Shown here piece by piece: positions 1-7,957 of a stretch of 64,000 nt of DNA. The stretch is from JAIBJN01 sp963748205. Lineage in GTDB: Bacteria > Actinomycetota > Thermoleophilia > Gaiellales > Gaiellaceae. Under the pieces are notes generated by a model. That model ran no database searches. It saw nothing but the letters and a program-made list of their open reading frames with translations, and had not been told where the DNA came from. Each line of letters starts with the position of its first letter. Within the stretch, counting starts at the first letter, position 1. The stretch is from assembly GCA_963748205.1 (NCBI GenBank), contig CAVVIB010000018.1, positions 66,679 to 130,678 of the forward strand, read 5' to 3'. A program made the translations under genes and the position numbers.

Positions 1-582
1 GAAGGTGAGTAGCTGGCTTCCCGCGAGGTTCGAACCGACGTTGCGGTCGAAGACGACGGGGTGGATGAGCCCCTCCGCAAGCCTGATGGCGAGGAAGCTC
101 ACGGGGATGAGCACGACGCCGAAGAGCGCGTAGACCGCCGACATCCGTGCTCGGCGCGGCCCCGGATCGACGGAGTAGCGGAGCATGAAGTACGCCGAGT
201 AGAAGAGGAAGAGCACGAGGAAGAGGACGAGCTGCCGCTCGCCCCAGCTCCACCAGACACCCCAGGACGTTCGCGCCCAGATCGAGCCGGTGACGAGCGT
301 GAGGATCCCGAAGATGACGCCCATGTGCACGGCCGTGTAGCTCTCCAGGTCGTAGCGCTCGTCCCGGAGCCAGAGGAGGCGAAGCGCCTTCCAGGCCGCC
401 CAGCCGAAGCAGGCGTACGCCGTCAGCGCGACCGGGACGTGGATGTAGAAGATCCGCTGCCTGAACCCCTCGAGCGGCGCGTCCGGAACCCAGTAGAACG
501 CGAGCGCCAGCCCCGCGAGGAGGAGGACGAAGGCTGCGACCGCGAGTGCGACCGCGTTGTTATTCCGTAACGACGTACTCAA
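1..582 (-). CDS. ccmC: Haem exporter CcmC (partial, 3' end outside window)
   Basis: Integral membrane protein of system I cytochrome c maturation; with CcmA/CcmB it delivers haem across the membrane for attachment to CcmE. The 194 codons present contain an FYIHVP segment and a tryptophan-rich WGVWWSWGERQ motif between hydrophobic helices, as in the CcmC/CcsA family, although the usual Asp after the last Trp (WD) is Gly here. The gene runs off the left edge. I chose the TTG at 582, which overlaps the end of ccmB by about 23 bp and gives MSTSLRNNNAVALAV before the first helix; there is no ATG or GTG in a better place. It is the last gene of the moaC-to-ccm run seen here. Confidence 0.85.
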   Translation of the reverse strand, partial: MSTSLRNNNAVALAVAAFVLLLAGLALAFYWVPDAPLEGFRQRIFYIHVPVALTAYACFGWAAWKALRLLWLRDERYDLESYTAVHMGVIFGILTLVTGSIWARTSWGVWWSWGERQLVLFLVLFLFYSAYFMLRYSVDPGPRRARMSAVYALFGVVLIPVSFLAIRLAEGLIHPVVFDRNVGSNLAGSQLLTF

Positions 583-1200
583 AGCTCGCCCAGGACAGGA
601 TCGCAAAGATCAGGTCGTAGAGAGCGAGGAAGCCGAGGAAACTGTCCCGGGATCGTCCGAGATCGAGGCGCCGACGCCGCCGACCACGATCGGGATCGCG
701 AGCGGAAGGAGGAGCAGCGGGAGCAGCAGCTCGCGCGCGCGACTTGCGGCCGCCATCGCGGCGAGGAGCGTCCCGACCGCGGCCAGCCCGAGGTCGGCGA
801 GGACGACGGCCGCGACCAGCTCCCACGTCACGGGCTCGAAGAAGAGCGCGAACGCCGGCAGCGCGACGACCTCGGCAAGTGCGAGGAACGCGACGACCGC
901 GAGCGCCTTGCCGAGCCAGATGGCGCTCCGGTCGCACGGGCGCCAGGACGAGGCCGTCGAGCACGCGCTGCTCACGCTCCGCGGCGAAGGCGCGCGTGAG
1001 CCCGAGAATGGCCGTGAAGAGGAGCGCGACCCACAGGAGCCCGTACGAGGCCTCCGCCCCGTCCCCGCCGGAAGCGAGAAGCTGAAGACGACGAGCGTGG
1101 CCACGACGAAGAGGATCATCGACAGGAACGTGTCCCGCGAGCGGAGCTCGAGCCGCAGGTCCTTGCGCGCGAGCGTGCCGACGTCCGCGAGATAGTTCAT
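560..1200 (-). CDS. ccmB: Haem exporter permease CcmB, broken by three single-base indels
   Basis: Membrane subunit of the CcmAB haem-handling ABC transporter. The protein can be read as MNYLADVGTLARKDLRLE, then a FSFSLPAG helix, GLLWVALLFTAILGLTRAFA, LAPV-DRSAIWLGKAL and FLGFLALYDLIFAI, all standard CcmB segments. They lie in two alternating frames: a missing G near 1065, an extra base near 940 and a missing G near 648 restore one continuous reading. ATG at 1200 is the start. Because every conserved block survives in order, I interpret the breaks as sequence errors and not decay. Product and family are secure; the exact protein sequence is not. Confidence 0.8.
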
Positions 1201-1201
1201 G

Positions 1202-1783
1202 CGCAGGGACAAGCCGCGCGGTGGCGAGCGCGGCGACGCGCTCGGGCTCGTGCGTGGAGACGACGAGCGTCCGCTCGCCGGCAAGGGCCGCGAGCTCCGC
1301 GTCGAGCAGGGCGGCGCCCGCCTCGTCCAGGCCTGCGAACGGCTCGTCGAGCAGCAGGAGATCGGGGTCGTGGAGCAGCGTCCGGCAGAGGGCGAGACGC
1401 TGCTGCATCCCGCGCGAGAACGCCGAGACGCGCTCGTGCCTCGCCTCCCAGAGGTCGAAGCGCTCCAGGAGCATCCCGATCCGCTCACGCCGCTCGTGCA
1501 CGCGGTAGAGGCGGCCGTAGAGGTCGAGGTTCTCGAGCGCCGTCAGCTCCCGGTAGACGAGAGGCTCGTGCGCCAGGTAGCCGAGGCGGCCGCGCTCGAC
1601 CTCGATCTCGAGCTCGCCGGCGGTCGGCGCGAGCAAGCCCGCGCAGAGCGCCAGGAGCGTCGACTTCCCCGACCCGTTCGGCCCGGTGACGACGAGCACG
1701 TCGCGCTCGGCCACGTCCAGGTCGAGGTCGCGCAGGACGCGCTTCGTCCCGAAGCTCCGGCCGAGCCCGCGGGCGCGGATCAT
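1202..1783 (-). CDS. ccmA: Haem exporter ATPase CcmA
   Basis: ABC ATPase that powers the CcmABC complex and release of holo-CcmE. It shows Walker A GPNGSGKST, a signature FSRGMQQRLAL, Walker B LLLLDEPFAGLD and the switch His in STHEPERV. About 194 aa, the usual CcmA length. The ATG at 1783 overlaps the TGA of the upstream prenyltransferase gene (ATGA). The 3' end is uncertain: as sequenced, this frame has no stop before ccmB and runs on into it, while an adjacent frame has a TGA overlapping the ccmB ATG, so another indel close to the end is likely. Confidence 0.85.
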
Positions 1784-2644
1784 GCGAGCACGTCCGCGAG
1801 GACGAAGGCGAAGAAGGAGACGCTGATGACGCCGTTCATGGTGAAGAAGGCGGCGTCGAGCCGGCGCGTGTCCGTCGGCGAGACGATCGAGTGCTCGTAG
1901 AGGAGCAAGCCTGCCGACCACGGCGACGCCGAGCCAGTAGAGGACGCCTGCCTCGAGGGCGAGCCCCGCCGCGGCGAGGAACGCCACCGTGGCGACGTGG
2001 CAGATCCGCGCGACGGTGAAGGCCGCCCCGACGCCGAACCGCGCCGGGATCGAGTGGAGGCCGTGCTCACGATCGTGCTCGAGGTCGAAGAGGGCGTAGA
2101 GCACGTCGAACCCCGCCACCCAGACGGCGACGGCGGCGCCCAGGAGCCACGCCTCCAGCGGCATGTCGTTCGTGATCGCCGCCCAGGCGCCCACGGGCGC
2201 GAGACCGTCCACCGCGCCGAGCCAGAAGTGCGAGAGCCAGGTCGCGCGCTTCAGGTACGGGTAGATCACGAAGGCGACGACCGGGATCGGCCAGAGCCAG
2301 CGCACGATCGGGGCGAGCTGGTAGACGGCCACGAGAAAGACCACGAGCGAGGCGAGCGAGAAGAGGGCGACGTGCCAGGGCCGCAGAGCGCCGCTCGGCA
2401 GCTCGCGGCCGGCCGTCCGCGGGTTGCGGGAGTCGATGCCGGCGTCGATCAGCCGGTTGAGCGCCATGGCGAGGCTGCGCGCGCCGACCATGGCGACCGT
2501 GATCCAGAGGAGGTCGCCGCCGCCCGGCACGCCGTCGACGGCGAGGAACGCGCCGATGTAGGCGAACGGCAGCGCGAAGATCGTGTGCTCGAACTTGACG
2601 AGCGAGAGGAAGAGCCGCGGGTAGCGGGCGACGGCGCTGGTCAT
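1780..2644 (-). CDS. UbiA-family prenyltransferase (MqnP/4-hydroxybenzoate polyprenyltransferase type), one frameshift
   Basis: Multi-span membrane prenyltransferase that attaches a polyprenyl chain to an aromatic ring, probably in menaquinone synthesis; the KFEHTIFALPFAYIGA start resembles the UbiA branch linked to the futalosine route (family knowledge, not tested). Two Asp-rich motifs are visible: NRLIDAGIDSRNPRTAGREL near residue 65 and DLEHDREHGLHSIPARFG near 185, both needed for Mg-diphosphate binding. An extra base near 1914 splits VLYWLGVAVV from AGLLLYEHSIVSP, and removing it gives a complete protein of about 287 aa. The ATG at 2644 overlaps the mogA TGA and its own TGA overlaps the ccmA ATG, so it is translationally coupled on both sides. 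Confidence 0.85.
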
Positions 2645-3121
2645 GTCTGCCGGTGCGCGGTCTGCTCGCCCGCCAGGAGCCCCAGCGCGTGGGCGAGCGC
2701 CGGCCGGAGCACCTCGAAGCCGTCGCGCGCGCCGCCGGGCGAGCCGGGGAAGTTGACGACGAGGGTGGAGCCGACGACGCCGGCGAGCGCCGCGCGAGAG
2801 CAGGCCGTGCGGCGTCTTCGCGATCGAGTCGGCGCGAATCGCCTCGGCGATCCCGGGCGCCACGCGGTCGAGCACGTCCGTCGTCGCCTCGGGCGTGACG
2901 TCACGGGGACCGAACCCGGTGCCGCCGGTCGTGAGGACGACCTGGGCCGAGCCGGCCAGCTCGCGAACGGCCTCGGCGATCGCCGCCCGCTCGTCGGGAA
3001 CGACGCGGCGCTCGACCTCGTAGCCCTCCTCCGCCAGAAGCGCCTCGAGGACGTCGCCGCTCCTGTCCTCGCGCTCCCCGGCGGAGACGCCGTCCGAGAC
3101 GGTCAGGACGGCGGCCTTCAG
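2641..3121 (-). CDS. mog: Molybdopterin adenylyltransferase MogA/MoaB, CTG start, one frameshift
   Basis: Adenylylates molybdopterin before molybdate insertion by MoeA. The protein begins KAAVLTVSDGVSAGEREDRSG, carries TTGGTGFGPRDVTPEAT (the MPT-binding TTGGTG loop) and ends with STLVVNFPGSPGGARDGFEVL, all family hallmarks. An extra base near 2793 separates GLLSR from ALAGVVG. No ATG, GTG or TTG exists in frame at the expected start; a CTG at 3121 lies about 6 nt after a perfect AAGGAGGT and overlaps the moaC TGA (CTGA), so CTG is the chosen start. Coupled to moaC upstream and to the UbiA-like gene downstream. Confidence 0.82.
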
Positions 3122-3570
3122 GAGACGACCTCCTTCGTCTTCTCCAGGAGCCGGACGTCCTCGATCACCATCTCCTTGTCGATCGCCTTCGCCATGTCGT
3201 AGACGGTCAAGGCGGCGACGGTTGCCGCCGTCAGCGCCTCCATCTCGACGCCGGTCTGCGCGGTCGTCTCCGCGCTCGCCTCGATCGCGACCCCGCCCTC
3301 GCCGACCTCCAGCGCGACCTCCAGGTGCGTGAGCGGAAGCGGGTGACAGAGCGGGATCAGCTCGGCCGTGCGCTTCGCGGCCATGATCCCGGCCACCTGG
3401 GCCGTGGCGAGCGCGTCGCCCTTCGGAAGCGCGCGCAGGCGCTCGGCCGTCTCGGGCCGCATCCGCACGAAGGCGCGAGCGACGGCACGACGGCGGGCGG
3501 GCGGCTTGGCCCCGACGTCCACCATGTGGATCGCGCCGCCCTCGTCGACGTGGCTGAGCTCGTCGTTCAC
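3118..3570 (-). CDS. moaC: Cyclic pyranopterin monophosphate synthase MoaC
   Basis: Converts 3',8-cyclo-7,8-dihydro-GTP to cyclic pyranopterin monophosphate in molybdenum cofactor synthesis. 150 aa, a normal family length. Visible motifs: HMVDVGAKPPARRRAVA, KGDALATAQVAGIMAAKRT, ELIPLCHPLPLTHLEV and TGVEMEALTAATVAALTVYD, the last containing active-site residues. GTG at 3570 was chosen because VNDELSHVDEGG aligns with typical MoaC N-termini; the in-frame extension further upstream reads into the intergenic repeat. The gene begins 25 nt after repeat copy 1 and its TGA overlaps the CTG start of mogA. No moaA is in the window; moeA lies 10 kb away. Confidence 0.93.
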   Translation of the reverse strand: MNDELSHVDEGGAIHMVDVGAKPPARRRAVARAFVRMRPETAERLRALPKGDALATAQVAGIMAAKRTAELIPLCHPLPLTHLEVALEVGEGGVAIEASAETTAQTGVEMEALTAATVAALTVYDMAKAIDKEMVIEDVRLLEKTKEVVS

Positions 3571-3595
3571 GCCGGTAAGAGTACGCCGGAAGCGA

Positions 3596-3760
3596 GGAGG
3601 GCTTGGCGGGATGGTGCTCGTCGCCGGGGTGCGATGGTCGTTCCGAGGCAAGGACGCAGGGAGCGTTCGTATCGAACTAGATACGGGCGCGACTGAGGAC
3701 GCAGTCCTCGGGGCGAGCAGCGCGGCCCGGCGGCATCGCCACTATTCCGCCGAGCCCTCC
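3596..3760 (-). repeat. Structured 165-bp intergenic repeat, copy 1
   Basis: A nearly identical sequence occurs at 51383-51548 on the other strand. Read in the direction of the flanking genes it starts GGAGGGCTCGGCGG and ends CCGCCAAGCCCTCC, an imperfect terminal inverted repeat of about 19 bp. Inside are perfect hairpins: a 6-bp stem CGTATC/GATACG at 3668-3685 and GAGGAC/GTCCTC a little further on. It begins immediately after the otsA TAA stop (3761-3763) and ends 25 nt before the moaC start. No protein-coding pattern is apparent. It could be a MITE-like element, a structured untranslated RNA or a terminator/promoter module. Confidence 0.85.
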
Positions 3761-5245
3761 TTACGCGGGAAGCGGCGAGGCCAGCGATTCCTGCGCCTCG
3801 TCGAGGTCCGCGAGCTGGCCCGCGATCCAGGCGAGGATGTCGTTCTCGCGCACGTGCGCGGCGATCGCCTCGCGGCGCCGGCGGCGCTCGTCGGCCGCCA
3901 TCGTCAGCGCTTCGTGCAAGGCCTCGGCCTGGCCGGCGACGTCGAACGGGTTCACCGTCAGCGCCCACTGCCCCAGCTCGTCGTGGGCCCCGGTGTTCTC
4001 CGAGAGGATCAGCACGCCGTCGCGCGTGTTGACGAGCGGCGCCTCCTTGGCCACGAGGTTCATCCCGTCGAAGATCGCGTTCACGAGCAGGACGTCGAAC
4101 TGCTTGTAGGCGGCGACGGCCTGCGGGAAGTTGTCCTGGATCTGGAGGTCGAGCGGAACCCAGCCCTCCTGCTGGAAGCGGTCGTTCACGACCCGCGCGG
4201 CACGCTGGATCGCGCCGAGGTACTCCGCGTACTCGGGGATGTCCTGCCGGGACGGGTCGAGGAGCGCGAGCATCTGCACGCGCCCGTGCATCTCCGGATG
4301 GGCGTCGAGGTAGAGCTCGTAGGCGCGGAAGCCGCGCACGACGTTCTTGGACGGATCCGTGCGGTCGACGCGGAGGATGAGGAACTCGGGCCGCACGGCC
4401 TCGATCAGAGACTCCTGCCCGCGCACGGTGTCGGTCGCCGCGACCTCGTCGAACTCGTCCGGGTCGACCGAGATCGGGCGCGCCCGGACGTGCGTGACGT
4501 GGTCTCCGATGCGGATCTCGGACGCAGCCGCGTCGGGCTCGACGCCGAGGATGTCCGCGCAGCAGCGCAGGAAGTTCTGGCTCCAGCGGCGCGTGTGGAA
4601 GCTGACGACGTCGCTCGCCAGGAGGTTCTCGTGGATCGCGCGCCGGATCGTCTCCGGCAGCACGCGCCAGTAGTCGGGCATCGGCCAGGGGATGTGGACG
4701 AAGTGCGAGAGGAGCGCCTTGGGAGCCCGTTCCCGGACGAGGCCGGGCGCGATGTAGAGGTGGTAGTCGTGGAACGACACCGCCGCGTCGGGCTCGCGCT
4801 CCAGCTCGTCGACGACGGCGCCCGCGAAGTCCCGGTTGACCGCGACGTAGCCCTCGGTCCACGCGTGGTGCAGCCCGTGGTCGACGTCCGGCGCGCTCGC
4901 GAGGCCCCAGAGGTAGTGCTGGATGAACCACAGCATCGGGTTCGCGATCACGTTGTAGTACCAGTCGTACGCCGAGGGATCGTGCGCCACGAGCCGCAGC
5001 CGGTAGGGGGCGCCTCCGCGCGCGGTCTCCTCGATCGCCTCGCCGCCGGCCTCCTCCGCGACGATGCGATCCTCGTCCGACATCGCGCTCGCGACCCACG
5101 TCACGTCGTGGTGCTCGACGAGGCTGCGAAGCGCCGTGACGAGGCCGCCGCCGCCTCTCCTCGCGATGCGCTCTCCGTCGGTGCCGCGGTCGAACACGAC
5201 GGGGCCGCGGTTCGAGACGACAATGAGCTTGCGCCGGGTCGCCAT
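3761..5245 (-). CDS. otsA: Trehalose-6-phosphate synthase OtsA (GT20)
   Basis: Transfers glucose from a nucleotide sugar to glucose-6-phosphate, making trehalose-6-phosphate, a compatible-solute precursor. 494 aa. GT20 features: N-terminal VVSNRGPVVFD, glycine-rich RRGGGGLVTALRS, SFHDYHLYIAPGLVRE, FVHIPWPMPDYWRVLP, VDRTDPSKNVVRGF and the C-terminal NAIFDGMNLVAKEAP donor-site region. ATG at 5245 chosen as the first start directly before RRKLIVVSNRG. It follows the TreT-like gene by 26 bp on the same strand, suggesting one transcript with two trehalose routes. No otsB phosphatase gene is adjacent. Confidence 0.93.
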   Translation of the reverse strand: MATRRKLIVVSNRGPVVFDRGTDGERIARRGGGGLVTALRSLVEHHDVTWVASAMSDEDRIVAEEAGGEAIEETARGGAPYRLRLVAHDPSAYDWYYNVIANPMLWFIQHYLWGLASAPDVDHGLHHAWTEGYVAVNRDFAGAVVDELEREPDAAVSFHDYHLYIAPGLVRERAPKALLSHFVHIPWPMPDYWRVLPETIRRAIHENLLASDVVSFHTRRWSQNFLRCCADILGVEPDAAASEIRIGDHVTHVRARPISVDPDEFDEVAATDTVRGQESLIEAVRPEFLILRVDRTDPSKNVVRGFRAYELYLDAHPEMHGRVQMLALLDPSRQDIPEYAEYLGAIQRAARVVNDRFQQEGWVPLDLQIQDNFPQAVAAYKQFDVLLVNAIFDGMNLVAKEAPLVNTRDGVLILSENTGAHDELGQWALTVNPFDVAGQAEALHEALTMAADERRRRREAIAAHVRENDILAWIAGQLADLDEAQESLASPLPA

Positions 5246-5271
5246 CCCGGAAACCCTAACGACCCGGGGAA

Positions 5272-6555
5272 TCAGCCCGAGCGGAGCGCCGTCACGAGCT
5301 CGGAGACGGCTTCGCCGTTGCCGTCGAGCTCGTTGAAGAGCGCGAGCCAGTCGCGCAGCAGCCGCGGCGTGAGGAAGTTCCGCCGCACGAACTCCTTGCC
5401 GCGCAGCGCCATGGCGCGCGCCTCGACCGGGTCCTCCAGGATGGCGAGGATCGCCTCGGCGCACTCCTCGGCCGAGTCGACCAGATAGCCCGTCTCCCGG
5501 TCCTGGATCTGGGCGACGATTCCGCCCACGCGGCCCGCGACCGTCGGGCGGCCCTTCCACAGCGCCTCCGTCACGGTGAGGCCGAACCCCTCGCGGATCG
5601 ACTTCTGGATGACGGCCGCCGAGTGCACCTGGAACGCGTTGACCTCGACCGAGCCGACGTTGTTGAGGTTCGAGAGGATGAAGATGTCGGGATCGCCGCC
5701 GGCCGCCTCGACCGTGCGGTTGTAGTACTCCCAGCCCTCAGGGTCGTCGTGCGCCATCGAGCCGACAAGCGCGAGCTGGATGGACGGATGCGACTCGCGC
5801 ACGATGCGCCAGGCCTCGATCACCCCGAGCGGGTCCTTCCAGGGGTCGAAGCGCGAGACCTGCGTGATCAGCGGCCGGTCGACGTCGATCCCGAACTGGT
5901 CGACGATGTAGGCCGCGTCCTCGGCAGAGAGCGCCATGTTCTTCGGGGCGAGGGGATCGATGGCGGGCGGCCAGATCCACGCCGGCGGCAATGCGTCGGT
6001 GTCCGGGATGTACTCCTGCCGGTGGAAGATCGCCGCGTCGTGGCGGCAGATCGACGGCACGAGGAAGTCGAGCACCTGCGGGTTCGGCGTTGAAAGGTCG
6101 ATGTGGCAGCGCCAGATCCAGTGCGCGGCGTGGTCGCGCGCGTGCTCGATCATCCCGGCCGGCTGCGGGTCGTGGACGATGACGAAGTCGTACTCGCCCT
6201 CGAGCGCCTCGGCGTTCATGCGGTTGTAGCGGCGGAAGATCTCCTGCTGCTCCTCGGTCAGCCCGGTCGGGTCGCCCTGGAGCGCGTTGTGGATCGTCTT
6301 CGTGACGTCGAAGAACTCGTCCTGGCCGTAGATGACCTGCCACTCGGCGTCGAGGCCCGCGTCGCGCATGAGCGGGACGAGCGTGTAGAGGATCTCCGCC
6401 ACGCCGCCCCCGAAAGCCGTGGCCGAAAGGTGCAGCACGCGCTTGCCCGCGAGCGGCTCCGCGAGAGCACGGATCTCGTCCATGAGACCGCGCGCGGCGA
6501 TCGACGCGTAATCGCCGAGGTGCTTCGTTCCGACGTTGACGGGCTGTAACTGCAC
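5272..6555 (-). CDS. treT: TreT-like trehalose glycosyl-transferring synthase (GT4)
   Basis: GT4 glycosyltransferase expected to join a nucleotide-activated glucose to glucose, forming trehalose directly. 427 aa. Diagnostic blocks are LHLSATAFGGGVAEILYTLVP near residue 40, QVIYGQDEFFDVTKTIHNALQG, VIVHDPQPAGMI, WRCHIDLSTPN, TQVSRFDPWKDPLGVIEA and the C-terminal KSIREGFGLTVTEALWKGRP with the E-x7-E donor-binding motif. The GTG at 6555 gives VQLQPVNVGTKHLGDY, matching family N-termini; upstream in-frame codons contain no conserved sequence. Lies between the RsbW-like gene and otsA, 26-30 bp from each, so probably a stress operon. Confidence 0.85.
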   Translation of the reverse strand: MQLQPVNVGTKHLGDYASIAARGLMDEIRALAEPLAGKRVLHLSATAFGGGVAEILYTLVPLMRDAGLDAEWQVIYGQDEFFDVTKTIHNALQGDPTGLTEEQQEIFRRYNRMNAEALEGEYDFVIVHDPQPAGMIEHARDHAAHWIWRCHIDLSTPNPQVLDFLVPSICRHDAAIFHRQEYIPDTDALPPAWIWPPAIDPLAPKNMALSAEDAAYIVDQFGIDVDRPLITQVSRFDPWKDPLGVIEAWRIVRESHPSIQLALVGSMAHDDPEGWEYYNRTVEAAGGDPDIFILSNLNNVGSVEVNAFQVHSAAVIQKSIREGFGLTVTEALWKGRPTVAGRVGGIVAQIQDRETGYLVDSAEECAEAILAILEDPVEARAMALRGKEFVRRNFLTPRLLRDWLALFNELDGNGEAVSELVTALRSG

Positions 6556-6584
6556 GGCGCCGGAGAATACCGAGCGCTGCGGCT

Positions 6585-7013
6585 TTACCCGAGGGTCTTC
6601 GTGAAGCGAAGGCAGGAGCCGGTCCCGCCGGAGCGCGGGCCGATGCTCAGGTCGTCCGTGAGCGCGCGGATGATCGCGATGCCGAGACCGCCCTCGTCCA
6701 GCTCGCCCGGCTCGACCTCGAGGATCTCGGGGTCGAACCCCTCGCCATCGTCGGAGACCTCGACGGCGAGCCTCTCGGCGGCCAGCTCGTAGCGGATCTC
6801 GACCGCCCCGTCGCGCCCGTCCTCGTAGGCATGCCGGATCGAGTTGGAGCACGCCTCGGTCAGCGCGAGCTTCATGTCGGCGATCACCTCGGGCTCGACC
6901 GCGAGCGGACGAAGGAGCCCGCTCAGGGCGAGACGGCCCAGGGCGATGTACTCGGCCCTCGCCGGGATCACGAGCGAGACGACGCTCGCCGCTGAAACTC
7001 CGTTCTCGTTCAT
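6585..7013 (-). CDS. RsbW-like anti-sigma factor / serine-protein kinase
   Basis: 142-aa ATP-binding protein of the HATPase_c_2/RsbW family, which bind alternative sigma factors or phosphorylate STAS anti-anti-sigma partners. N-box LALTEACSNSIRHAYED, G1-like SDDGEGFDP and G2-like GGLGIAIIRALTDDL are all visible; the C-terminus SGGTGSCLRFTK is typical. ATG at 7013 precedes ENGVSAASVVSLVIPAR. No cognate sigma factor or STAS protein is next to it, so the partner is unknown. Location immediately ahead of the trehalose genes suggests a role in osmotic or general stress, an inference from context. Confidence 0.88.
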   Translation of the reverse strand: MNENGVSAASVVSLVIPARAEYIALGRLALSGLLRPLAVEPEVIADMKLALTEACSNSIRHAYEDGRDGAVEIRYELAAERLAVEVSDDGEGFDPEILEVEPGELDEGGLGIAIIRALTDDLSIGPRSGGTGSCLRFTKTLG

Positions 7014-7074
7014 GGTGTGTTGTTGGGCCGCAGGCTCAGTTCGGTGGGGCCGAAATCTAGCTGGCGGAGCAAGA

Positions 7075-7938
7075 TCAGGGTCTTGACGCGGCTCGTACCC
7101 GCGCTTCGGGCCCGAGAAACCGAGCAACGCGGCCGCGGGCGACCTCGACGGCCTCGGCGCTGGAGTCGATGAGGACGAAGCGCCGCTCGAGCGGCCCGCA
7201 CACGGCTCCGAGCGTGCCCGACCCGGCGAACGGGTCCAGGCACCAGTCACCGGGTCGCGTGGAGGCTTGCACCATGCGCCGCACGATGCCCTCCGGCTTC
7301 TGCGTCGGGTAGCCGGTCTTCTCCTTGCCCGTGGGCGAGACGATCGTGTGCCACCAGACGTCGGTCGGCAGCTTCCCGCGCGCGGCCTTCTCCGCGGTGA
7401 CCAGCCCGGGCGCCATGTACGGCTCGCGCTCGACCTCGGCCGCGTCGAACCAGTAGCGCTCCGGATCCTTGACGTAGACGAGGATGGTGTCGTGCTTCGC
7501 GGGCCAGCGCCGGCGCGGCCGCGCGCCGTAGTCGTAGGCCCAGACGATCTCGTTCAGGAAGCACTCCCGCCCGAAGAGGCCGTCGAGGAGCACCTTCGCG
7601 TAGTGCGCCTCGCGATAGTCGAGATGAAGGTAGAGCGTCCCGGTCGGCGCGAGCACGCGGCGGAGCTCGCGCAGGCGCGGCTCGAGGAAGCCGAGGTAGT
7701 CGTCGTAGCTGTCCTCGAAGGACGACTCGCCCAGCAGGCGCGTGGCATAGCGGCGCCCGCCGAAGCCGGTGCGGTCGCCCTCGGGGTCCGCGCTGGAGCT
7801 GACCGTCCGGCGCCGCTGCGTACGCCCGGTGTTGAACGGGGGGTCGGCGTAGACGAGCTGGAAAGTCTCGTCGCCGAAGCCGGGCAGGAGCTCGAGGTTG
7901 TCTCCGAGCAGGACGAGATCCTCGCCGGGCCGCGGCAC
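7075..7938 (-). CDS. Solitary site-specific DNA methyltransferase (N6-adenine/N4-cytosine, beta class)
   Basis: 287-aa DNA methylase. The catalytic motif IV ADPPFNTG (residues 31-38) comes before the SAM-binding motif I DPFAGSGTLG near residue 240, the beta-class order. Other visible blocks: LYLHLDYREAHYAKVLLD, NEIVWAYDYG and TGYPTQKPEGIVRRMV, the last typical of N6_N4_Mtase proteins. No restriction endonuclease or specificity subunit is nearby, so it is an orphan enzyme that may mark the genome for regulation or repair; its recognition site cannot be read from sequence. Stands 19 bp downstream of htrA on the same strand. Confidence 0.88.
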   Translation of the reverse strand: MPRPGEDLVLLGDNLELLPGFGDETFQLVYADPPFNTGRTQRRRTVSSSADPEGDRTGFGGRRYATRLLGESSFEDSYDDYLGFLEPRLRELRRVLAPTGTLYLHLDYREAHYAKVLLDGLFGRECFLNEIVWAYDYGARPRRRWPAKHDTILVYVKDPERYWFDAAEVEREPYMAPGLVTAEKAARGKLPTDVWWHTIVSPTGKEKTGYPTQKPEGIVRRMVQASTRPGDWCLDPFAGSGTLGAVCGPLERRFVLIDSSAEAVEVARGRVARFLGPEARVRAASRP

Positions 7939-7957
7939 GCGCCCGAGTGTAGAGGCG

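Noticed and set aside
560..1200. ccmB as a true pseudogene
   Set aside because: All conserved segments are present in order and ccmA, ccmC are intact; similar indels hit essential genes, so sequence error is simpler.
560..2875. A single 771-codon minus-strand frame spanning mog, ubiA, ccmA and ccmB
   Set aside because: It is a chance joining of several genes through frameshifts and absence of stops; each part matches a separate protein family with its own start.
1997..3202. Long plus-strand open frame opposite the ubiA/mog genes
   Set aside because: Antisense shadow: Arg/Glu/Asp-rich composition, no domain, and the minus strand carries recognised proteins. The same applies to many long open frames in this GC-rich DNA.
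3596..3760. Integron attC site or CRISPR repeat
   Set aside because: No RYYYAAC/GTTRRRY ends, no integrase, and only two distant copies with no spacer array.
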